From positions 387,943 through 451,942 of the forward strand of contig NZ_DDHJ01000004.1 of NCBI RefSeq assembly GCF_002338065.1: DNA of 64,000 nucleotides. Direction: 5' to 3'. Below, one piece after another: positions 9,250 through 17,107 of the stretch. A program made the position numbers and the translations under genes. Under the pieces are notes generated by a model that saw only the letters and a list, made by a program, of their open reading frames with translations, was not told the DNA's origin and did no database searches. How positions within the stretch are numbered: position 1 is the first letter of the stretch; each line of letters begins with the position of its first letter. This DNA comes from Pseudomonas sp. UBA1879. Lineage in GTDB: Bacteria; Pseudomonadota; Gammaproteobacteria; Pseudomonadales; Pseudomonadaceae.

Positions 9250-9642
9250 TCACTTCACCGTGATCGCGCAATCGAAGGTGCGCTCAGGCCGCACTTCCGG
9301 TGCCCATGGCTGTTGGTAGACCATCATCAAATGCCCTGTTCCGGCATTGGCGGCTTTGTAACGCCAGACCGACTGCCCGGAGGTCCCGACCACGCCGACG
9401 TCTTCCGGGGTGTTGAACACTTCAGGGCCGAGGGCGTTGAGGATGTCGGGAGCAGGATTCTGCATCAGCCAGCGATGGCCGGTGGTGGGGTTGCTCGGGA
9501 GCATGAGCAGCAGGGTCTGGCCGGTTTTGAGCGTGATCGGGCAGTCTTTCTGGTCGTCGAGGGAGACGACCTGTTTCGGTGACTGGGCGCAAGCGGCCAG
9601 CAGAGCGAGGCTGAACGGGACGAGCAAGCGGGCAGGGGTCAT
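9250..9642 (-). CDS. icp: Chagasin-family (I42) cysteine protease inhibitor lipoprotein
   Basis: 130 residues from the ATG at 9642. The open frame extends upstream, but that extension runs through a REP. The signal peptide ends in a lipobox (LALLAACAQ), so the mature protein should be a lipoprotein. The three inhibitory loops of the chagasin/ICP family are visible: SNPTTGHRW, the GTSGQSVWRYK strand, and QQPW in place of the usual RPW. The P. aeruginosa orthologue, next to asrA, is called icp. It presumably protects the envelope from cysteine proteases. Confidence 0.85.
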   Translation of the reverse strand: MTPARLLVPFSLALLAACAQSPKQVVSLDDQKDCPITLKTGQTLLLMLPSNPTTGHRWLMQNPAPDILNALGPEVFNTPEDVGVVGTSGQSVWRYKAANAGTGHLMMVYQQPWAPEVRPERTFDCAITVK

Positions 9643-9704
9643 GAGAGCTCCGGTCGTGGGCGACATGGGGCCGAGCATAACTGATGAGGACGACATTGAA
9701 ACCT

Positions 9705-9827
9705 TGTAGGAGTGAGCTTGCTCGCGAAGGGGCGTGTCAGTGGCTGTCGAGGAGACTGACCAATCGCTATCGCGAGCAAGCTCACTCCTACAGGTCTGGC
9801 CTTTCGCGAGCAAGCTCAATCCTACAG
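9705..9827. repeat. REPIN plus an extra REP copy
   Basis: TGTAGGAGTGAGCTTGCTCG followed by CGAA (9705) is answered by an inverted copy (9768-9791). A second inverted copy with one change (AGCAAGCTCAATCCTACA) ends at about 9826. The cluster lies upstream of icp and downstream of the Lon-type gene, which ends at 9867. Confidence 0.85.
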
Positions 9828-9866
9828 GTCCTGCGTTTAAGGCTGTGGGAGCGGAGGCATCTTTGC

Positions 9867-12281
9867 TTAGAACAACACCTTCGCCACGTCCGAAAAGCGT
9901 TTGGCGAAGTGTACGGTGATGCCTTCTTTCAGGTAGTCCGGCAGTTCTTCGAAGTTGCCGCGGTTGGCTTCCGGGAGGATGAGTTCGAAGATTTTTTGCC
10001 GACGCGCTGCGATGACTTTTTCGCGCACCCCGCCGATGGGCAGGACGTGGCCGGTGAGGGTCAGTTCGCCAGTCATGGCCACGCCTTTCTTTGGCGCCTG
10101 ATTGCGTGCCAGGGAGAGCAGGGCGCTGGCCATGGTGACGCCGGCGCTCGGGCCATCTTTTGGCGTGGCGCCTTCTGGCACGTGCAGGTGCACGAACGCC
10201 TCGTCGAAGAAGCCCTTGTCGCCGCCAAACTTGGCCAGATTGGAGCTGACATAGCTGTAGGCAATTTCCGCGGACTCTTTCATCACGTCGCCCAATTGCC
10301 CGGTGAGCTTGAAGCCGCGGTTATGGGTGTGGATGCGGGTCGCTTCGATGGGCAGGGTCGCGCCGCCCATGCTGGTCCAGGCCAGGCCAGTAATCACACC
10401 GGTGCCTGACAGCACTTGCTCGTTGCGGAAGACTGCCATGCCGAGGGAGGCTTCGAGGTCTTTCGGGCCGATCTTGACGACGGTGTTCGGGTTGTCCAGC
10501 AGCTTGACCACGGCCTTGCGCACCAGCTTGCCGAGCTGTTTTTCCAGCTGCCGCACACCGGCTTCGCGGGCGTAGCCATCGATCACGGCGCGCAGGGCGC
10601 TGTCGCTGATGCTCAGGCTGTTTTTCGATACCCCGGCTTTCTCCAACTGTTTGGGCCACAGGTGGCGTTTGGCAATCGCAAGTTTTTCTTCGGTGATGTA
10701 GCCGGACAGACGAATCACTTCCATGCGGTCCAGCAGCGGGCCGGGGATCGAATCCAAGGTGTTCGCGGTGCAGACGAACAGCACTTTCGACAGGTCCAGA
10801 CGCAGGTCGAGGTAGTGGTCTAGGAATTCGACATTCTGTTCCGGGTCTAGGGTTTCCAGCAGCGCCGAGGCCGGATCGCCCTGATAGCTTTGGCCCATCT
10901 TGTCGATTTCATCGAGCATGATGACCGGGTTCATCACCTCCATATCCTTCAAGGCCTGCACCAGCTTGCCCGGTTGAGCGCCGATGTAGGTGCGGCGGTG
11001 GCCCTTGATTTCAGCCTCGTCGCGCATGCCGCCAACGCTGAATCGGTAGAACGGACGGCCCAAGGATTCGGCAATCGACTTGCCGACGCTGGTTTTACCG
11101 ACGCCCGGCGGGCCGACCAGCAACACGATGGAGCCTGCGATTTCGCCTTTGTAGGCGCCGACCGCGAGGAATTCGAGGATGCGGCTCTTGATGTCGTCGA
11201 GCCCGGCATGGTGCTGATCGAGCACCTTGCGCGCGTGTTTCAGGTCCAGCTTGTCTTCGCCGTACAAACCCCACGGCACCGAACTGGCCCAGTCGAGGTA
11301 ATTGCGGGTGACAGCGTACTCCGGTGAGCCGGTTTCCAGCACCGAGAGTTTGTTGAGTTCTTCGTCGATGCGTTTACGCGCCTGAGGCGGCAGCGTCTTG
11401 CCTTCCAGGCGTTGCTCGAACTGTTCGATGTCGGCGCTGCGGTCGTCTTTGGTCAGCCCCAGTTCTTGCTGGATGACCTTGAGCTGTTCTTTCAGGAAGA
11501 ACTCGCGCTGATGCTCGCCAATCTTGCGGTTCACTTCGGCAGAGATTTCTTTCTGCAAGCGCGCCACTTCGACTTCCTTGCGCAGCATCGGCAGGACTTT
11601 TTCCATGCGTTTGAGCACAGGCACGCAGTCCAGCACTTCCTGCAACTCGACGCCGGTGGCGGAGGTCAGGGCGGCGGCAAAGTCCGTGAGCGGCGAAGGA
11701 TCATTGGGGCTGAAGCGGTTGAGGTAGTTCTTCAGCTCTTCGCTGTACAGCGGATTGAGCGGCAGCAGTTCCTTGATCGCGTTGATCAGCGCCATCCCGT
11801 AAGCCTTGACCTCGTCGGTCGGCTCATTGGGTTGATGCGGGTACTCGACTTCCACCAGAAACGGCGGGCGGTGATGCTTGAGCCAAGTCTTGATGCGCAC
11901 GCGGCTCAGGCCTTGGGCAACGAATTGCAGCTTGCCGTTTTCGCGGCTGGCGTGATGGACCTTCACCAGCGTGCCGTACTCGGGCAGGGCCTTGGTGTCG
12001 AAATGCCGCGGGTCTTCGGGCGGCGTGTCCATGAAAAACAGCGCCAGAGAGTGGTGATCGGATTTGCTCACCAGCTCCAGGGTTTCAGCCCAAGGTTCTT
12101 CGTTGACGATGACCGGCAACACTTGAGCCGGGAAGAATGGGCGGTTGTGAATCGGGATGATGTAGACCTGATCCGGGAGGTTCTGGCCAGGGAGGGCAAG
12201 ACTTTTGCGATCTGAGCCGATGACTTCGTGTTCGTGGTCGTCATCGGACGAATGGGTATTGTCTGTTTGCTGGTCGCTCAT
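9867..12281 (-). CDS. ATP-dependent Lon-type protease (AsrA-like second Lon)
   Basis: 804 residues in Lon order: an N-terminal LON substrate domain (about 40-235), a coiled-coil linker, an AAA+ domain with Walker A GPPGVGKTSVGKS, then the protease domain. The catalytic serine (KDGPSAGVTMA) and lysine (REKVIAA) are both present. The acidic N-terminus (SSDDDHEHE) is unlike canonical Lon, which sits beside clpX. By position next to icp this matches AsrA, the aminoglycoside stress-response Lon of P. aeruginosa. A degenerate hydrophilic N-tail and a heat-shock promoter could not be assessed. Confidence 0.92.
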   Translation of the reverse strand: MSDQQTDNTHSSDDDHEHEVIGSDRKSLALPGQNLPDQVYIIPIHNRPFFPAQVLPVIVNEEPWAETLELVSKSDHHSLALFFMDTPPEDPRHFDTKALPEYGTLVKVHHASRENGKLQFVAQGLSRVRIKTWLKHHRPPFLVEVEYPHQPNEPTDEVKAYGMALINAIKELLPLNPLYSEELKNYLNRFSPNDPSPLTDFAAALTSATGVELQEVLDCVPVLKRMEKVLPMLRKEVEVARLQKEISAEVNRKIGEHQREFFLKEQLKVIQQELGLTKDDRSADIEQFEQRLEGKTLPPQARKRIDEELNKLSVLETGSPEYAVTRNYLDWASSVPWGLYGEDKLDLKHARKVLDQHHAGLDDIKSRILEFLAVGAYKGEIAGSIVLLVGPPGVGKTSVGKSIAESLGRPFYRFSVGGMRDEAEIKGHRRTYIGAQPGKLVQALKDMEVMNPVIMLDEIDKMGQSYQGDPASALLETLDPEQNVEFLDHYLDLRLDLSKVLFVCTANTLDSIPGPLLDRMEVIRLSGYITEEKLAIAKRHLWPKQLEKAGVSKNSLSISDSALRAVIDGYAREAGVRQLEKQLGKLVRKAVVKLLDNPNTVVKIGPKDLEASLGMAVFRNEQVLSGTGVITGLAWTSMGGATLPIEATRIHTHNRGFKLTGQLGDVMKESAEIAYSYVSSNLAKFGGDKGFFDEAFVHLHVPEGATPKDGPSAGVTMASALLSLARNQAPKKGVAMTGELTLTGHVLPIGGVREKVIAARRQKIFELILPEANRGNFEELPDYLKEGITVHFAKRFSDVAKVLF

Positions 12282-12546
12282 GGGGCACCTGCATGAATGG
12301 AGATGAGGCTTAGATGGGGCAGTCGGGCTCAGGTTTCAATAGCGGCGGTCGATAGCAATGAATATGGGCTTCGAACGAAAAATCTGTGGGTGCTGTGCCT
12401 TTCCGTGTCGAGCCGTATATGATGGCGTTGTGCCTGCTTTTAACGCGTGATCATCCGACATTCGCCGGTGAATCTCGTGGGGACGTTGCAATTCATTGCC
12501 AGGGCCGGCGCTTTTTTTCACCGACCAAGCCGCTCTGGACCTGCGT

Positions 12547-13218
12547 ATGAATTTTGTTGCCTCTTGCTTTCTGGTCATTGCCTGCGTGCTGTTGGGCGCT
12601 GCCGCCAATGCCGCCACCCTCATCGCCGAGTTTGTCGATGGGCAAGGCAAGCCGTTGAAGGATGCAGTGTTGACGCTCCAGGGGCCTGCTGGCAAAGCTG
12701 ATCCTTCGCCCAAGGCTGACATGGATCAGCGTAACCAAATATTTGCCCCTCACGTGCTGGCCGTGCGCACCGGCACCCAGATCAAATTCCCCAACAGCGA
12801 CAACATCCGCCATCAGGTCTATTCCTTTTCGCCGGCCAAACGTTTCGAATTGCGTCTGTACGGCGGCACGCCTTCCGAGCCTGTGTTGTTTGACAAACCG
12901 GGTGTCGTCGTCCTCGGCTGCAACATTCACGACTGGATGTTGGGCTATGTGTACGTGACGGACGATCCCTGGTTCGGCGTGAGCAATGACCAAGGCTCGC
13001 TGACCCTCGATCAGATGCCCGCGGGCCATTACGTGGCGACCCTGTGGCACCCTCAGGCGCCCGACATGCAGCCTGTGTCAGGCGGCGAAATCAACATTCC
13101 GGCCGCGGGCCTGCACACGCGCTTCAGTATTGCTGTGCAGCCCAAGGGTGATGACACGCCCGCAGTGCCAGCGCCCAGTGCGTTCGGCGATGCCTTTCAC
13201 AAAGCCGCCCACGAATGA
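12547..13218 (+). CDS. Periplasmic cupredoxin-like protein (methylamine utilization family)
   Basis: 223 residues from the ATG at 12547, chosen because it opens directly into a signal peptide (MNFVASCFLVIACVLLGAAA, then NAA). A blue-copper-type fold is suggested by a candidate type-1 site: His89, then Cys125-x2-His128-x2-Met131 within GCNIHDWM. The final third is a small beta domain with a proline-rich tail. Proteins of this family are often labelled methylamine utilization proteins without evidence. Its stop overlaps the start of the GGDEF/EAL gene by 4 bp. I infer a periplasmic copper or redox partner for that sensor. Confidence 0.85.
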   Translation: MNFVASCFLVIACVLLGAAANAATLIAEFVDGQGKPLKDAVLTLQGPAGKADPSPKADMDQRNQIFAPHVLAVRTGTQIKFPNSDNIRHQVYSFSPAKRFELRLYGGTPSEPVLFDKPGVVVLGCNIHDWMLGYVYVTDDPWFGVSNDQGSLTLDQMPAGHYVATLWHPQAPDMQPVSGGEINIPAAGLHTRFSIAVQPKGDDTPAVPAPSAFGDAFHKAAHE

Positions 13219-15569
13219 AACGACGCATTAGTTTCCAGGCGCGCATCGCAGGCGTGCTGATCCTGCTGTTGCTGATCGTGATCGGCGCGCTGGCCGTGGC
13301 CGTCAAGGCGGCGACGCAAGACGCTGTGCGCAAACAGGCGCAGGCACAACTCGACGTGGGGACGCGGGTGTTCGAGGGCCTGCTGGAGATGCGCGGCAAA
13401 CGCTTGCGCGACGCGGTGCAGTTGCTCTCCAGCGACTTCGGTTTCCGCGATGCGGTGGCCTCGGCGGACTCGGCGACGATTCGCTCGGTCCTGCAAAACC
13501 ATGGGGCGCGAATCAACGCCAATGACATGTTCCTGCTGGGCATGGACGGCACGGTCCTCTCGAGCACCGTGGCGCAGATCCCGGAAGGGACGGCGTTTCC
13601 TTATACCCAGGCGCTGCGCGACCTGAAAGCCCACAATCAGTCGATGCTGATCGTGCCGTTGCAGGGCAAACCGCATTTGCTGGTCGAAAGCACGGTATTG
13701 GCGCCGCTGCCCATCGCACGGGTGGTCATGGGCTTCAGCATGGACGACGACCTTGCTCAGGAGTTGCGTTCGCTCAGCGGTCTGCAGGTGTCGTTTCTCT
13801 CGGTGGTGCATCAGTTGCCGGGTCAGATCATCAGCACCCAGCCACAGCCGCTGTACGACAGCTTGCGGGGCGTGATGCTCAGCAAAGGTCAAGACGAGAT
13901 GCTGATGACCGAGCACGCCAATCAGACGTTCCTCAGCAAGCGCCTTGAATTGGGCAACACCGGCGACAGCAATGGCGATCAGGTCGTGGCGCTGCTGCAA
14001 AGCCCGCTCGATCAAGCCATGCTGGCCTTCGCGCCGCTGGATGAAAAGCTGTTCTGGATCACCCTCGCCGCGTTGGCGGGGTCGTTGATCGGCGCCTTGT
14101 TGCTGGCGCGAAGCGTCTCGCAGCCGGTGCGGGCACTGGCACTGGCGGCGGAGCGTATCGGCGAGGGCGATTACGGCACGCCGGTCAACCTTGAGCGCAG
14201 CGATGAGCTGGGCCTGTTGGCGGGGGCGATCAATTTGATGCAAAGCGGCATCGCTGAGCGCGAGCAGCAATTGGCGCACAACGCCCTGCACGATGGCTTG
14301 ACCGGCCTGCCCAATCGGGCGCTGGTGATGGAGCGCCTGGGCAGCGCTATCGCAGCCGAACGCGCCGTAGCGCTGTTGTACCTGGGGATCGAGAATTTCC
14401 GCGCGATCAACGACAGCATCGGCCCGGAAGGCGTGGAGCACCTGCTGCGAGTCATCGGTGAGCAGTTGCAACTGCCATTGCGCCCGGGCGACACCGTCGC
14501 GCGCCTGTCGGGCAATGAATTTCTCTTGCTGGTGCACAACGCCGAGATCGACAGTGCCGTCGCCGTTGCCGACCGTCTGCAACGCCTGCTGCTCAGGCCT
14601 CAGCGCATCAACGATCACGACATTTCCATGGACGCCTGCATCGGCATTGCGGCGTATCCCGCCAACGGCAACTCGCCCTCAGAGCTGGTCAGCCGAGCCT
14701 CGATTGCGCGGCAAGACGCCACTCAACTGCCCGGCCGCTTGCAGGTTTACGAAGATGGCCGCGACTTGGCGCACCAGCGTCAGATCAGCCTGATTCGCGA
14801 CTTGCGGCACGCTGCGCGCAATGGCGAGCTGATGCTGCATTACCAGCCCAAACTGGACATCCGCAATCATCGCGCGCGCCAGGCCGAGGCGCTGTTGCGC
14901 TGGCAGCATCCGCAGTTCGGGAACGTTTCTCCAGCGGAGTTCATCGTGCTCGCCGAACGCACCGGGAGCATTCAGCTGCTCACCCATTGGGTGATCGAAG
15001 AAGCCTTGCGCCAATTGGCAGAATGGGGCCGCCGAGGTTTGCAGGTGCAGTTGTCGGTGAACATTTCTGCCGACGACTTGCTCAGTGGCGATCTCGCGGA
15101 CCGCGTATCGGATCTGCTCAAGCTGTATCGGGTGCCCGCCGAACAGCTGATCTTCGAGATCACCGAAAGCGCGGTGATGCGCGAACCTGAGCGAGCGTTG
15201 CTGGTGCTCAATCGTCTGCGCGAATGCGGTATCAGCCTTTCGGTGGATGACTTCGGCACCGGCTACTCTTCACTGGCACACCTTAAGCGCTTGCCGGTGC
15301 AGGAGTTGAAGATCGACCAGTCGTTCGTGCGCAATCTCGATGAAACCAGCGAAGACGCGGTGATCGTGCGCTCGACCATCGAAATGAGCCACAACCTGGG
15401 ACTGAAGGTGGTGGCCGAGGGCGTCGAGTACGCCCACAGTCTGAAGCTGTTGGAGCGCTGGCACTGTGACACGGCGCAAGGGTATTTGATCAGTCGGCCG
15501 CTCAGCGCGGCGGCATTCGAAGCCTGGATTGCCAAGGCGCACAGTTCACCCGGCATGATGATTCATTGA
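13215..15569 (+). CDS. Membrane GGDEF/EAL protein, probable c-di-GMP phosphodiesterase
   Basis: 784 residues. A first membrane helix (about 9-30) is followed by a periplasmic sensor region of about 245 residues, a second helix (about 280-300), HAMP (about 300-350), GGDEF (about 355-510) and EAL (about 525-775). The GGDEF signature is degenerate: SGNEF at about 432-436, so cyclase activity is unlikely. The EAL site looks complete: EALLRW, FEITES, DDFGTGYSS, KIDQSF and AEGVE. It should therefore hydrolyse c-di-GMP under control of a periplasmic signal. Flanking overlaps of 4 bp with the cupredoxin gene and near-contact with the DUF3034 gene indicate one operon. Confidence 0.93.
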   Translation: MKRRISFQARIAGVLILLLLIVIGALAVAVKAATQDAVRKQAQAQLDVGTRVFEGLLEMRGKRLRDAVQLLSSDFGFRDAVASADSATIRSVLQNHGARINANDMFLLGMDGTVLSSTVAQIPEGTAFPYTQALRDLKAHNQSMLIVPLQGKPHLLVESTVLAPLPIARVVMGFSMDDDLAQELRSLSGLQVSFLSVVHQLPGQIISTQPQPLYDSLRGVMLSKGQDEMLMTEHANQTFLSKRLELGNTGDSNGDQVVALLQSPLDQAMLAFAPLDEKLFWITLAALAGSLIGALLLARSVSQPVRALALAAERIGEGDYGTPVNLERSDELGLLAGAINLMQSGIAEREQQLAHNALHDGLTGLPNRALVMERLGSAIAAERAVALLYLGIENFRAINDSIGPEGVEHLLRVIGEQLQLPLRPGDTVARLSGNEFLLLVHNAEIDSAVAVADRLQRLLLRPQRINDHDISMDACIGIAAYPANGNSPSELVSRASIARQDATQLPGRLQVYEDGRDLAHQRQISLIRDLRHAARNGELMLHYQPKLDIRNHRARQAEALLRWQHPQFGNVSPAEFIVLAERTGSIQLLTHWVIEEALRQLAEWGRRGLQVQLSVNISADDLLSGDLADRVSDLLKLYRVPAEQLIFEITESAVMREPERALLVLNRLRECGISLSVDDFGTGYSSLAHLKRLPVQELKIDQSFVRNLDETSEDAVIVRSTIEMSHNLGLKVVAEGVEYAHSLKLLERWHCDTAQGYLISRPLSAAAFEAWIAKAHSSPGMMIH

Positions 15570-15583
15570 ATTGGTTAAAGGTT

Positions 15584-16474
15584 ATGACACGTAGTCTCTC
15601 GGCTGTTATCAGCCCGGTGGTGTTAGCAGGGGTGGTGGGTGGTGCCGTCGGCATGAATGCGCCGTGGGTCGAAGCCGATCAGGGGCGTCTGATCGCGACC
15701 GGGGGTGCGAGCAGCATCGAAGGCGCGGCCGGCGGCGGGATCATCCCCTGGGCGGTGCTCGCCAACTATGACGAAAAAGGCGAGTGGGGTGCGAACCTGT
15801 TCGGCACCCACGTCAACCTTCCGGACTACACGCTTGACGTTGCGGGGATGGCAGCGTCCTACGGCAACCGCGTGGAAGTGTCCTACGCCCATCAACGATT
15901 CGACCTCGGCTCGCTGGTCCACAAACTGAGCCTGCCGGAAGACAACCTCACGCAAGACATTTTCGGGGTCAAGGTGCGCCTGTTCGGCGACCTGATCTAT
16001 GACCAGCTGCCGCAGGTGTCGCTGGGCGTCCAGTACAAGCATCAGAACGATTTCCTGATTCCCCGTCTGGTGGGCGCGAAACGCGACGCCGACGTCGAAG
16101 GCTATCTGACGGCCAGCCGTTTGTTCATGGGCGCGGCGTTTGGCTACAACGTGGTGGTCAACGGTGGCGTACGTTACAGCCGGGCCAACGAAACCGGGCT
16201 TTTGGGCTTTGGTGGCGATCGGCGAGACACCCGCAGCGTATTGAAAGAAGGCTCTGTGGCGCTGCTGTTCAATCCCCGTTGGGCCGTGGGCGTGGAATAC
16301 CGCGAGAAGCCCGACAACCTGTCGTTCGCGGGCGAAAGCGATTGGGCAGATGCTTTCGTCGGATGGTTTCCGAACAAGCATGTGTCGGTGGTGTTGGCCT
16401 ACGCGCGTCTGGGCGAAATCGCTACGCTGGACAACCAGAACGGCACCTACCTGTCTGTGCAGGGGAGCTTCTGA
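15584..16474 (+). CDS. DUF3034 family outer-membrane-like beta-barrel protein
   Basis: 296 residues from the ATG at 15584. An alternative TTG at 15566 overlaps the previous stop and would add six residues. A hydrophobic signal-peptide-like N-terminus is followed by alternating aromatic/polar beta strands and a C-terminal ...YLSVQGSF ending in phenylalanine, as in outer-membrane barrels. The function of DUF3034 is unknown. Its stop overlaps the globin start (TGATG), so the two are translationally coupled. Confidence 0.8.
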   Translation: MTRSLSAVISPVVLAGVVGGAVGMNAPWVEADQGRLIATGGASSIEGAAGGGIIPWAVLANYDEKGEWGANLFGTHVNLPDYTLDVAGMAASYGNRVEVSYAHQRFDLGSLVHKLSLPEDNLTQDIFGVKVRLFGDLIYDQLPQVSLGVQYKHQNDFLIPRLVGAKRDADVEGYLTASRLFMGAAFGYNVVVNGGVRYSRANETGLLGFGGDRRDTRSVLKEGSVALLFNPRWAVGVEYREKPDNLSFAGESDWADAFVGWFPNKHVSVVLAYARLGEIATLDNQNGTYLSVQGSF

Positions 16475-16905
16475 TGATCCGAGTCTTGCAGTGGATCGGT
16501 GCGCTGAGCCTGGCCTTGTTGGCCGGCTGCGCCCAACAGCCGCCCAAGGATGACAGCCTGTATCAGGCGTTGGGCGAGCGCGCGGGGATTCAGAAGATCG
16601 TCGAGGGCATGCTGTTGCACATCGCCAAGGACGACCGGATTTACAAGTACTTCGCCAAGGTCGACATCGTTCGCGTCCGCGACAAATTGGTGGAGAAATT
16701 CTGCGTGGAAGCGGGTGGGCCGTGTACCTACACCGGCGACACGTTGGCTGAGGCGCACAAAGGAATGAACATCAGCCGGGGCGATTTCAATGCGCTGGTG
16801 GAGAACCTGATCGATTCCATGGACGACCAACACATCCCGGTGCCGACGCAGAATCGGTTGATCGCCCGGTTGGCGCCGCAGCGTGGGGACGTGATCGAGA
16901 AGTAG
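16474..16905 (+). CDS. Group 1 truncated haemoglobin lipoprotein
   Basis: 143 residues from the ATG in the TGATG overlap. The signal peptide ends in the lipobox LLAGC with Cys19, so this globin should be exported and lipid-anchored. Most truncated globins are cytoplasmic. The globin part begins DSLYQALGERAGI, and His95 in LAEAHKGMN is the likely proximal (F8) haem ligand. Two extra cysteines (Cys77 and Cys84) could form a disulfide. Truncated haemoglobins bind O2 or NO. In this operon it may supply or scavenge a gas ligand for the membrane c-di-GMP enzyme, which is an inference from context. Confidence 0.88.
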   Translation: MIRVLQWIGALSLALLAGCAQQPPKDDSLYQALGERAGIQKIVEGMLLHIAKDDRIYKYFAKVDIVRVRDKLVEKFCVEAGGPCTYTGDTLAEAHKGMNISRGDFNALVENLIDSMDDQHIPVPTQNRLIARLAPQRGDVIEK

Positions 16906-17044
16906 AGTGGCGACGGCTTCAACGTGGATCAGCCATTGATGACCTGCTTGACCCTCCGCCGTTGTCCGATCGCGGTTCGGGCCGTCCCACTGCACCGGTT
17001 GCTGCCCCAGCTACGGCGCCCGGGTTGAGTGTCGTACCCGAATG

Positions 17045-17078
17045 AAAAAGGCGGTCACCTCTCGATGACCGCCTTTTT
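17045..17078. terminator. Bidirectional rho-independent terminator
   Basis: AAAAAGGCGGTCA and TGACCGCCTTTTT form a perfect 13-bp inverted repeat with an 8-nt loop. It serves both the globin operon (plus) and the glucose dehydrogenase gene (minus). Confidence 0.93.
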
Positions 17079-17107
17079 CACTTCCAGCTCAAGACCGGAC
17101 CAGCGAA

